NCBI GenBank assembly: GCA_903953985.1
Contig: CAJBLW010000227.1
Location: 1 to 5,556, forward strand
Source: an uncultured Burkholderiales bacterium
GTDB lineage: Bacteria; Pseudomonadota; Gammaproteobacteria; Burkholderiales; Burkholderiaceae_C
Reading direction: 5' to 3'
DNA: 5,556 nt
A model generated the notes under the pieces. That model searched no databases, was not told the origin of the DNA, and saw only the letters and a program-made list of their open reading frames with translations. A program made the position numbers and the translations under genes. Below are positions 1 to 5,556 of the stretch, piece by piece. How positions within the stretch are numbered: position 1 is the first letter of the stretch; every line of letters starts with the position of its first letter.

Positions 1-4
1 CCAC

Positions 5-1213
5 ATGACAGCAACTGATTTTGATTTCGTCGTCGTTGGGGGCGGCCCCTCTGGTGCCACCGCTGCACATGATTTGTCGAGCGAGGGTTGGCGCGTCTTG
101 TTGCTGGACAGGCAAGGGCGCCCCAAGCCTTGTGGGGGTGCGATCCCCCCTCGCTTGATCAAGGACTTTGATATTCCCGACCATTTGCTGGTGGCCAAAA
201 TCAAATGTGCCCGCATGATCTCGCCCGCCGACAAGCAAGTCGACATGCACATTGACAACGGTTATGTGGGCATGGTGGACAGGCAAGATTTTGATGAATT
301 TTTGCGCGTGCGTGCGGCGCAATCGGGCGCGATTCGCCAGCAGGCCATTTTTGACAAAGTTGAGCACGATGCCGAAGGCACTTTGTGGGTCCAGTACACA
401 CCCGTCTCAGGCAAGGAGCATGCGGCCATTGAGCCATCCAAACCGGTCAAGGTCAGCGCCCGAATGGTCATCGGTGCCGATGGGGCGCGCTCTGAAGTGG
501 CGAGACAACAAATCCCATTGTCCGATCGCACCAAGTATGTGTTCGCCTACCACGAGATCATTCAAGCACCGTTGGAAAAACAATCGCACGATGGCGAGCG
601 CTGTGATGTTTACTACCAGGGCGAAGTTTCACCAGACTTTTATGGTTGGGTATTTCCGCATGGCAAAACCATGAGCGTGGGCACGGGCAGTGCCGACAAG
701 GGTTTTTCTTTGCGCGGTGCAACAGGCCACCTGAGAAAAGCAGCCGGGCTTGCCGACATGCCCACACTGCGTCGTGAAGGGGCACCGATTCCTTTGAAGC
801 CCTTGCCGCATTGGGATAACGGCCGCGATGTGCTGGTGATCGGCGATGCAGCGGGGGTGGTGGCGCCCTCCTCAGGAGAGGGTATTTATTACGCCATGGA
901 TTGCGCGCGCACCATGGCGCATGCAGCGCACATGGCTTTGAAAACAGGCGACCCCAAGTGCCTCAAAAAAGGCCGTCAGCGCTTCATGAAACAGCATGGG
1001 AAAGTGTTTTGGATTCTTGGCATGATGCAGTATTTTTGGTACCAAAATGACAAACGTCGTGAGAAATTCGTGAAAATTTGCGAGGACAAAGACGTGCAGC
1101 GGCTCACCTTTGAGTCCTACATGAACAAAGAGCTGACCCGCAGGGATCCCATGGCGCACCTGCGGATTTTCCTGAAGGACACCGCCCATTTGCTGGGGCT
1201 GGCCAAAACCTGA
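5..1213 (+). CDS. bchP: Geranylgeranyl diphosphate/bacteriochlorophyll reductase BchP
   Basis: BchP is a flavoprotein that uses NADPH to reduce three double bonds of the geranylgeranyl tail, giving the phytyl tail of bacteriochlorophyll a; this is the last pigment-specific stage of the pathway. The 402 residues match the family length of about 390-400. Visible motifs are the N-terminal FAD dinucleotide-binding loop GGGPSG (residues 12-17) after a hydrophobic beta strand, the conserved KPCGGAI segment (41-47), GADG (157-160), and the second FAD-contact motif VLVIGDAAG (276-284) followed by SSGEGIYYAM. The C-terminus (YMNKEL...DPMAHLRIF) also looks like BchP. The FAD loop begins 12 residues in, so the ATG at position 5 is a natural start, but only four bases precede it and no ribosome binding site or promoter can be judged. 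It runs toward the bchIDO operon. I see no frameshift or missing motif. ChlP/GGR of archaeal lipid synthesis is the nearest alternative, and the neighbours argue for BchP. Confidence 0.95.
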   Translation: MTATDFDFVVVGGGPSGATAAHDLSSEGWRVLLLDRQGRPKPCGGAIPPRLIKDFDIPDHLLVAKIKCARMISPADKQVDMHIDNGYVGMVDRQDFDEFLRVRAAQSGAIRQQAIFDKVEHDAEGTLWVQYTPVSGKEHAAIEPSKPVKVSARMVIGADGARSEVARQQIPLSDRTKYVFAYHEIIQAPLEKQSHDGERCDVYYQGEVSPDFYGWVFPHGKTMSVGTGSADKGFSLRGATGHLRKAAGLADMPTLRREGAPIPLKPLPHWDNGRDVLVIGDAAGVVAPSSGEGIYYAMDCARTMAHAAHMALKTGDPKCLKKGRQRFMKQHGKVFWILGMMQYFWYQNDKRREKFVKICEDKDVQRLTFESYMNKELTRRDPMAHLRIFLKDTAHLLGLAKT

Positions 1214-1243
1214 TGGGTCGATGACGGAGGGCGCAAGAAAAAC

Positions 1244-1402
1244 TTGGGCCACCCTCAGGTCAGGCTGCTCTTGGGCGCGCCTATTTTCATGCTGGTGAAT
1301 AGCGTGCCACAAATGTTCGGTGCCGATGCCATCTCCAACAACCCCCTCGAGTTGTTGTTTTTCCTCAAGGGTTTTGTGCCCAAGGCTGACCGCAGTCTTT
1401 GA
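1244..1402 (+). CDS. Possible small hypothetical protein after bchP (start uncertain)
   Basis: In the same frame as bchP, immediately after its stop, there are 62 open codons up to a TGA at 1400-1402. Third positions are GC-rich, as in a real gene. The translation is protein-like: a basic start (about KKNLGHPQVR), a hydrophobic stretch LLLGAPIFMLVNSV, then ADAISNNPLELLFFLKGFVPK. I do not recognise it. There is no ATG before 1289, so a start would be TTG at 1244 (52 aa, with GGAGG at 1226-1230 rather far upstream) or ATG at 1289 (37 aa). An ATG at 1221 is in another frame and would join this frame only after a one-base change or slip in the A run at 1238-1242. Against it: it overlaps the 3' end of bchO by 38 bases on the other strand, and a terminator-like hairpin lies inside it. 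It may instead be a decayed gene remnant or chance. Confidence 0.25.
   Translation: MGHPQVRLLLGAPIFMLVNSVPQMFGADAISNNPLELLFFLKGFVPKADRSL
1336..1362 (+). terminator. Candidate intrinsic terminator after bchP
   Basis: CAACAAC (1336-1342) and GTTGTTG (1351-1357) form a perfect 7-bp stem with an 8-base loop, followed directly by TTTTT (1358-1362). It lies about 120 bases after the bchP stop and just short of the bchO stop on the other strand, a sensible place to end bchP transcription before it runs antisense into bchO. Only three of the seven pairs are GC, so the hairpin is weak. The T tract is on the + side only, so it would not serve bchO. It falls inside the doubtful small ORF. Confidence 0.4.
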
Positions 1403-2270
1403 AAATCAGGGCGGCTGTGCCCTGCGGGTCTTCTTCGTGCGCCAAGTGGCCCAAGTGGTGCTGCAGATGCAGTTTGACGTGTGGCATCAAGCTGCAGGCT
1501 TGTTGCGCCAGTTGGGGCGGTACCGTTTTATCGGCCGAGCCGACCAAAATCGACACCGGGTTGGCGATGCGGTGAAGGGTGCTGGACAAAGCTTGCAGTT
1601 TCCAAGCGGCCATCATGGCCAGCACACTGTGCACATGGCCTGGGTGACCGAAGACACGCCGGTAAAGTGACATGCCTTCCTCGTCCAGTTGTGAGCCCGT
1701 TTGTTCCATCGATTTGGCCAACAGGGCGGGCCGGTTGGCTAATTTGGCCGCGGCCCAGCCAGACAGGGGGTTGAGGGCTGCCAATTTGGCGGCGGGGCCA
1801 AACACCCAAGAAGGCAGTCCGGGAATGGGCAGCCAAGCCGGGTTCAAGCCGATCAAATGGGTGTGCGCCAGCGCGCCTTGGTGCAAGACCATGTGGGCGG
1901 CAATGGCCGCACCCGCGGAGTGGCCTGCGATCACGGTGGGCGTGATGTCCATTTGCAGCATCAAAGTCCTGAGCCCTTCGGCCATGCCGTGCAATGACAG
2001 ACTGTCGCCGGCCCCTCTGCTGGTGAAGGCGTGACCGGGCAAATCTGGCGCAATGACTTGAAAGTGTTGGCTCAGCAAGGGCATCAGTCCACGCCAACTG
2101 AAACTGCCCGAGCCTGTGCCGTGCAAGAGCAACAGTACGGGTCCATCCCCCATGCGCTGAACATGCCATCGAATGCCACCCGCGTTGACAAAATGGCTCT
2201 GCTCAGAATGGGGCCAAGCGTGTCGATGTTCGGCCCAGTCCATGGTGGGGTAAAACCGCTCGTACATCAT
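1365..2270 (-). CDS. bchO: Alpha/beta hydrolase BchO, Mg-chelatase accessory
   Basis: A 301-residue alpha/beta-hydrolase-fold protein of the BchO family, which is usually encoded with the Mg-chelatase genes bchI and bchD. Its exact reaction is not established; a helper role around Mg-protoporphyrin formation is proposed. The protein has no signal peptide. Visible are the oxyanion-hole segment HGTGSG (50-55), the nucleophile elbow GHSAG (116-120) with Ser118, a likely catalytic Asp247 in VGSADKTVPP, and a likely catalytic His275 in HHLGH, so the triad looks intact. It starts four bases after the bchD stop and is the last gene of the bchI-bchD-bchO run, which implies co-transcription and translational coupling. 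Two adjacent ATG codons (2270 and 2267) are possible starts, with only a weak GAG upstream. The C-terminus faces bchP. A generic hydrolase is the alternative, but the position directly after bchD makes BchO very likely. Confidence 0.9.
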   Translation of the reverse strand: MMYERFYPTMDWAEHRHAWPHSEQSHFVNAGGIRWHVQRMGDGPVLLLLHGTGSGSFSWRGLMPLLSQHFQVIAPDLPGHAFTSRGAGDSLSLHGMAEGLRTLMLQMDITPTVIAGHSAGAAIAAHMVLHQGALAHTHLIGLNPAWLPIPGLPSWVFGPAAKLAALNPLSGWAAAKLANRPALLAKSMEQTGSQLDEEGMSLYRRVFGHPGHVHSVLAMMAAWKLQALSSTLHRIANPVSILVGSADKTVPPQLAQQACSLMPHVKLHLQHHLGHLAHEEDPQGTAALIFKDCGQPWAQNP

Positions 2271-2274
2271 GCGC

Positions 2275-4182
2275 TCAAAGTCGTCTCAAATTGTCCATCG
2301 CCAAGGCCATCCGTTGCGCTTGAACCTGCGGCATGGGCAGGTAATGGCCCCCCATGGTGCTGGCCATGTTTTGCACTTGCGCATCGGGTTTAACCGAGGT
2401 GTCTATCCACATGGACCGGTGCCCAGTGAGCCGCCACTGCGTCGCCCACTGAACCGCATCGGCTTGGGCTTGCGCCCGCCCGCCCACGCCGGCCAATGAA
2501 ATGTTGGCGCGGCCGTCACTCAAGACCACCAAGAGGGGGGTCACCCCTTGCCTGTGCAACTGCTGGGCTTGTTCGCAGGCCATTTTCAGTGCCAAAGCCA
2601 AAGGCGTGCCGCCACCGCCGGGCAGTCCCGTCATGGCCCGCTTGGCGCGCACTAATGAGCGCGTCATGGGCAACAGCAATTGGGCTTGCGCGCCTCTGAA
2701 CGCCACGATGCACACGCTGTCGCGGCGGGCGTAGGATTGTTGCAAGAGCAGCTCGACCGCCCCTTTGGCTTCCGCCAGGCGTTGCAGTGCGGCCGAGCCG
2801 GAAGCGTCCAGGGCCAAGATCAGGCAGCTGGAGCTGTTTTGTTGGTACCGGTGGACATGAAAGTCTTCTGCACGAATGGCCACGCGCGCTGAATGGGTGC
2901 CGTTTCTCAAGCGCTGCTTGGGCGCAGCAGCACGCAAGGTGGCCAAAACGTGCAGTCGTGCGAGCCCGCCCGGTCGGCCCGGCCGAGGGGGCAGGGGCCT
3001 GCCGCGCTGCATGCCCGATCGCACTGTGCCGCTGCGCCCCGAGCTTTGGCCTGTATTGCTGCCTGTCTTGGTCATCAGGCGCTCCAAAATATTGGCAGGC
3101 AAACTTGCCAGCGCTGCCGCAATCAGCAGCTCTTCCAGATCCTGCGGGCTGGGGTCTTTCACCTCGTCGCTGTCCTGCTCGTTGTCGTCGGGGGGAGGGG
3201 GCTCGGGCGAATCGGTGGGCGGTGGCGAGTTGTCCTGTGGAGGGGGCTGTTCCGCTTGAGTTTCTGGCTCCGCCGCCGACTCTGATGCCGCTTCGGGCTG
3301 AGGTTCTTGGGGTGTGGGCTCTGTGGGGTCTGAAGCGTTGTCGGGGGGTGTTGGCCATTGGGTTGCCCGAGGGGCCAAGACAGCGCGGGTGGCAAATGCC
3401 AAATCTGCTTGCACCACTTCGCTTCGCAAATGCAAGGCGGCGTGGACGCAAGCCACCCTCAGCGCCAAGCTGGGCACACGCAAGGAGTCGATGCCAAGCG
3501 CCATGGCGGTGGCGCAGATGGCCGTGGCCTGCTCATCGTTGAACTGCATGCGCTGAAGCAATGGGCGCATTTCGGCCAAGGACTGTGCCGGTAAAACGGC
3601 ATTGACAGCACCTTCATCGCTGTCGTTGTCTTGTAACGCAAAGGCCAGATCAGAGACCGCGGAGGGGGGCAGTTCTTGCAGGTTCAGCCAAAGTCCCAGG
3701 CGTTCTTGTAGCGCCGGGCTGATGGGCAGATCTTCGCCCATGGACTCGTCCAAGGCTACGACACCAAAGGTGCTCTGAACGGGTGGACTCGCGCTGTCGT
3801 TCATGCGCAGCGGTGGCAAGCTTTGGGTGTCCATGGCTTGCGTCAATGGGGCCATCAAGGACGCAGGAAAGCGCTCCGCCATGCTGATGCAAACCAAGCC
3901 CTGGTGAGCCTGTGCCAGTAAACCCGATTGCAGGTGCAACTGACCGGTTTGCAGCGTGAGCGACAAATCGATGCCTCCCAACAAGCGTTCCAAATCGACA
4001 TTGCCTGGCAGCTTGACGGTGTTCATCTTTGTGTTGGCAAGCTGTCGCAGCCATTGATCGCGCACAGGGCCGAAGGGGGCTCGAAGCCACACACCGCCAA
4101 AGCCGTGGGGGTCAATTTGCAGCAATTGCAACGCGGTCAGGGCATCGTTCCAGGTTTCCAGATCTTGCAGCGCGTTGGACAT
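2275..4182 (-). CDS. bchD: Magnesium chelatase subunit D (BchD)
   Basis: BchD is the platform subunit of the Mg-chelatase: with BchI it forms the ATP-driven double-ring motor that works on BchH to insert Mg2+ into protoporphyrin IX in the cytoplasm. The 635 residues have the family's three parts. Residues about 1-270 are an AAA+ module without a Walker A lysine loop and with a degraded Walker B (GLVCISMAERFP, 95-106), as is normal for BchD. Residues about 276-347 are a Pro/Glu/Asp/Gln-rich linker. Residues about 450-635 are a von Willebrand factor A domain with a full metal site: DASGS (459-463), Thr526 after GGGG, and Asp556 in LSDGRAN. The ATG at 4182 lies nine bases after the bchI stop and has a good ribosome binding site across that stop. 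The basic, glycine-rich stretch around 372-407 precedes the vWA domain. I see no break or truncation. Confidence 0.96.
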   Translation of the reverse strand: MSNALQDLETWNDALTALQLLQIDPHGFGGVWLRAPFGPVRDQWLRQLANTKMNTVKLPGNVDLERLLGGIDLSLTLQTGQLHLQSGLLAQAHQGLVCISMAERFPASLMAPLTQAMDTQSLPPLRMNDSASPPVQSTFGVVALDESMGEDLPISPALQERLGLWLNLQELPPSAVSDLAFALQDNDSDEGAVNAVLPAQSLAEMRPLLQRMQFNDEQATAICATAMALGIDSLRVPSLALRVACVHAALHLRSEVVQADLAFATRAVLAPRATQWPTPPDNASDPTEPTPQEPQPEAASESAAEPETQAEQPPPQDNSPPPTDSPEPPPPDDNEQDSDEVKDPSPQDLEELLIAAALASLPANILERLMTKTGSNTGQSSGRSGTVRSGMQRGRPLPPRPGRPGGLARLHVLATLRAAAPKQRLRNGTHSARVAIRAEDFHVHRYQQNSSSCLILALDASGSAALQRLAEAKGAVELLLQQSYARRDSVCIVAFRGAQAQLLLPMTRSLVRAKRAMTGLPGGGGTPLALALKMACEQAQQLHRQGVTPLLVVLSDGRANISLAGVGGRAQAQADAVQWATQWRLTGHRSMWIDTSVKPDAQVQNMASTMGGHYLPMPQVQAQRMALAMDNLRRL

Positions 4183-4188
4183 GTTGGG

Positions 4189-4193
4189 CCCTC
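4189..4193 (-). promoter_or_regulatory. bchD ribosome binding site overlapping the bchI stop
   Basis: On the minus strand GAGGG lies six bases before the bchD ATG, and its first two bases are the last two of the bchI TGA stop codon. A ribosome ending bchI is therefore already at the bchD start, which suggests translational coupling of two subunits that assemble together. It also supports the ATG at 4182 as the bchD start. Confidence 0.7.
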
Positions 4194-5232
4194 AGGACGC
4201 CAAAATGTCTTGCAGGCATCTTTGCACGCGTTCGCCTGAATCGGTGTCATCCAGAGGGTTGCGGCGCAGGCGATGGCGCAAGGCCAGGGGGGCAATGGTT
4301 TTCAGGTGTTTCGGTTGAACCGCTTTGTCCCCCTGCATGGCCGCCAGCGCCCGCGTGGCCCGCAACAGCGTCAATTCGGCACGCAGGCCATCGGTGCCCA
4401 GTTGTTGGCACAGCCGAGCGCACAAGGTGAGCATGTCATCGTCAACCACCACCGTCGCCAGTGCTTTTCTGGCTTTCACGATGCGCTTTTGCAGCTTGTT
4501 GTTTTCCGATTGCCATTGGGCTTTGTAAGCCACGGGGTCTTTGTCGAAGGCATCTCGGCGTTTGATGACCTCGACCCGCAAGGCCACGTCTTGGGGTGTC
4601 TTGACATTGACCGAAAGACCAAAACGGTCCAGCAACTGCGGGCGAAGTTCGCCTTCTTCGGGGTTGCCGCTGCCCACCAACACAAAGCGGGCCGGGTGGC
4701 GAATGGAGAGGCCTTCGCGCTCCACCAGGTTTTCACCCGAAGCAGCCACGTCGATCAACAAATCCACCAAGTGGTCGTCCAGTAAATTCACCTCATCGAT
4801 GTACAAAAATCCCCGATGGGCTTGCGCCAGCAAACCGGGCGAAAACTCTTTAATGCCTTGCGACAAGGCTTTCTCTAAGTCCAGTGCACCCACGATGCGG
4901 TCTTCGGTGGCCCCCAAGGGCAGGTCCACCACGCTCACGGGGCGTGTCTCAGAAATTCGTTTGGTGGCCTTGGCCGGTTGAATGTTGGCGGGGGGCGCAC
5001 AAACAGGGCAAGCCTCGGCTGGTTTCGTCGGATCGCATTTGTAGGGACAGCCTTTGACCACTTGAATTGGGGGAAGCAAGTCGGCCAATGCCCGCACTGC
5101 AGTGGATTTTCCCGTGCCCCGATCACCCAAAACCAAAACGCCACCCACAGAAGGATCAATGGCCACCACTTGGATGGCCAAGGTCATTTCGTCTTGTCCG
5201 ACGATGGCTGCAAAGGGAAACGTAGAGGCCAT
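4192..5232 (-). CDS. bchI: Magnesium chelatase ATPase subunit I (BchI)
   Basis: BchI is the AAA+ ATPase of the Mg-chelatase. It forms a hexameric ring, docks on BchD and powers Mg2+ insertion into protoporphyrin IX held by BchH. From the ATG at 5232 the protein has 346 residues, close to the family's 340-350. Motifs: FPFAAIVGQ (5-13), Walker A GDRGTGKST (36-44), the VVDLPLGATEDR insert (101-112), Walker B FLYIDE (142-147), sensor 1 GSGNPEEG (187-194), arginine finger LLDRFG with Arg203, and sensor 2 GLRAEL with Arg284. All catalytic residues are present. An in-frame GTG at 5304 would add 24 residues, but that stretch covers the repressor palindrome and promoter and has no family character, so I reject it. 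No clear ribosome binding site precedes the ATG. Unusual for BchI of Rhodobacter type, residues 62-78 carry four cysteines (C-x3-C-x8-C-x2-C). It is first in bchI-bchD-bchO. Confidence 0.95.
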   Translation of the reverse strand: MASTFPFAAIVGQDEMTLAIQVVAIDPSVGGVLVLGDRGTGKSTAVRALADLLPPIQVVKGCPYKCDPTKPAEACPVCAPPANIQPAKATKRISETRPVSVVDLPLGATEDRIVGALDLEKALSQGIKEFSPGLLAQAHRGFLYIDEVNLLDDHLVDLLIDVAASGENLVEREGLSIRHPARFVLVGSGNPEEGELRPQLLDRFGLSVNVKTPQDVALRVEVIKRRDAFDKDPVAYKAQWQSENNKLQKRIVKARKALATVVVDDDMLTLCARLCQQLGTDGLRAELTLLRATRALAAMQGDKAVQPKHLKTIAPLALRHRLRRNPLDDTDSGERVQRCLQDILAS

Positions 5233-5262
5233 GAAAGTGTTCAGAGGTATTGCGGAAGGCAC

Positions 5263-5291
5263 ATCATCTAAAAACCAAGATTGAATGTCAA
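5263..5291 (-). promoter_or_regulatory. Predicted sigma70-like promoter of bchIDO
   Basis: On the minus strand TTGACA (5291-5286, a perfect -35) is followed by 17 bases and GATGAT (5268-5263, four of six matches to TATAAT). Transcription would begin near 5256, about 24 bases before the bchI ATG at 5232. The -35 is the end of the palindrome at 5286-5303, so repressor binding would block polymerase. The match is by eye; no start site has been measured. Confidence 0.55.
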
Positions 5292-5303
5292 GTTTAATTG
5301 ACA
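5286..5303. promoter_or_regulatory. PpsR/CrtJ-type operator of bchIDO
   Basis: TGTCAAGTTTAATTGACA is a perfect TGTC-N10-GACA palindrome with six-base arms TGTCAA/TTGACA. This is the known recognition pattern (TGT-N12-ACA) of PpsR/CrtJ, which represses bch, crt and puc genes under oxygen or strong light. It overlaps the -35 of the bchI promoter, the usual repressing position. The regulator gene itself is not in the window, so assignment to PpsR rests on the motif and the gene context. Confidence 0.75.
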
Positions 5304-5437
5304 CACTGGCGTTTGAAGCGAAGAGTGTTGTTGGGGCCTGAAATCGGATTATTTGAAATTTTTAAACGGTTCACCTCTGGAGAAGGCGATCTAAGCGTCT
5401 TTATGATCGGATGGATTTTTTTAAAATTGAAATAATG
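5304..5437. other. AT-rich spacer between the two operators
   Basis: This stretch separates the two palindromes and contains no convincing gene. It is clearly more AT-rich than its surroundings, with A/T runs near 5349-5366 and 5415-5436. I found no third full TGT-N12-ACA site, no FNR-type TTGAT-N4-ATCAA box and no strong hairpin. It could act as a flexible segment for looping between the operators or as a site for a DNA-bending protein, but nothing in the sequence proves this. Confidence 0.4.
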
Positions 5438-5455
5438 TGTCAATTTTACTTGACG
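5438..5455. promoter_or_regulatory. PpsR/CrtJ-type operator of the divergent gene
   Basis: TGTCAATTTTACTTGACG matches TGT-N12-ACA with a single mismatch in the last base, and has the same arms TGTCAA/TTGAC as the operator at 5286-5303. Compared with the minus-strand reading of that operator it is identical at 15 of 18 positions, so the two are inverted near-copies. Its right end is the -35 of the predicted rightward promoter. Confidence 0.65.
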
Positions 5456-5477
5456 TTTTTCGAAATGACGGTAAATT
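5450..5477 (+). promoter_or_regulatory. Predicted sigma70-like promoter of the divergent gene
   Basis: TTGACG (5450-5455, five of six to the -35 consensus) is followed by 16 bases and TAAATT (5472-5477, four of six to the -10 consensus). Transcription would start near 5484, about 26 bases before the ATG at 5510. The -35 lies inside the PpsR/CrtJ-type palindrome, the mirror image of the bchI promoter. Confidence 0.55.
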
Positions 5478-5509
5478 GCAGGTCTGTCAATCACCTTTTC
5501 AGGCCCACC

Positions 5510-5556
5510 ATGGATGCTTTGCTGGAATGGATTCAGTCGCCATCGCACTTGAAAAA
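5510..5556 (+). CDS. 5' end of unidentified gene, cut by the window edge
   Basis: An ATG at 5510 opens a frame that stays open to the end, giving MDALLEWIQSPSHLK and part of a sixteenth codon. It is too short to identify and I do not recognise it. Its reality rests on its position: it begins about 26 bases after a predicted promoter whose -35 lies in a PpsR/CrtJ-type operator, and it is divergent from bchIDO. By analogy with other photosynthesis clusters it should be a pigment, carotenoid or photosystem-assembly gene, but the residues alone do not show this. Only a weak AGG (5501-5503) serves as ribosome binding site. Confidence 0.55.
   Translation, partial: MDALLEWIQSPSHLK

Noticed and set aside
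1229..1258. Possible minus-strand terminator after bchO (GGGTGGCCC followed by AAGTTTTTC)
   Set aside because: The stem has only about three pairs, too weak to support, and it lies some 110 bases after the bchO stop.
872..1312. 146-codon minus-strand open frame opposite the end of bchP
   Set aside because: It lies almost wholly antisense to clear bchP coding sequence and its His/Gln-rich translation looks like a reverse-frame shadow.
2516..3451. Long open frames (up to about 311 codons) in other frames over bchD
   Set aside because: They are Arg/Ala/Pro-rich products of GC-rich bchD codons read out of frame; the bchD frame has complete vWA and AAA+ motifs.
5233..5304. N-terminal extension of BchI from a GTG at 5304
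   Set aside because: The stretch carries the repressor palindrome and promoter elements, has no upstream ribosome binding site and no family character.
5349..5366. Possible FNR-type box in the AT-rich spacer
   Set aside because: The sequence does not match TTGAT-N4-ATCAA; it is only a run of A and T.
5485..5502. Third PpsR/CrtJ site starting at TGTCAA near the divergent gene's transcription start
   Set aside because: Only the left half-site is present; the position of the right half reads CAG instead of ACA.
5294..5548. 84-codon minus-strand open frame across the intergenic region
   Set aside because: It overlaps both operators, both promoter -35 elements and the start of the divergent gene, and its translation has no recognisable protein features.

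Overview
This window is a piece of a photosynthesis gene cluster from a purple or aerobic anoxygenic phototrophic proteobacterium. The GC-rich coding sequence, the BchI/BchD/BchO/BchP set and the general look of the proteins fit a betaproteobacterium of the Burkholderiales/Comamonadaceae type (Limnohabitans, Rhodoferax and Rubrivivax are plausible relatives). That placement is inference, because no rRNA or housekeeping marker is present.

Layout: bchP (geranylgeranyl reductase, last stage of bacteriochlorophyll a synthesis) runs left to right at 5-1213. Facing it is the tightly packed operon bchI-bchD-bchO, transcribed right to left from 5232 down to 1365. BchI and BchD are two subunits of the Mg-chelatase that puts Mg2+ into protoporphyrin IX (the third, BchH, is not in the window). 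BchO is the alpha/beta hydrolase that usually accompanies them. The two transcription units converge at 1214-1364, which holds a terminator-like hairpin and a possible small ORF. To the right of bchI lies a 277-bp divergent regulatory region, followed by the first 15 codons of an unidentified gene that runs off the edge at 5556.

The most informative non-coding region is 5233-5509. It holds two 18-bp palindromes of the TGT-N12-ACA type, the recognition pattern of the photosynthesis repressor PpsR/CrtJ. They are near copies of each other in opposite orientation. Each supplies the -35 hexamer of a sigma70-like promoter pointing away from the centre: one toward bchIDO, the other toward the truncated gene. 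This mirrored layout predicts joint aerobic/redox repression of both units. It also shows that bchI should start at the ATG at 5232 and not at the longer GTG-initiated frame from 5304, whose first codons would be operator and promoter.

I see no mobile element, CRISPR array, tRNA, rRNA or clearly new multi-gene system. The window is a largely ordinary pigment-synthesis segment. The points worth a second look are the mirrored operator pair, a four-cysteine cluster in BchI, a possible small protein gene after bchP, and the identity of the divergent gene.
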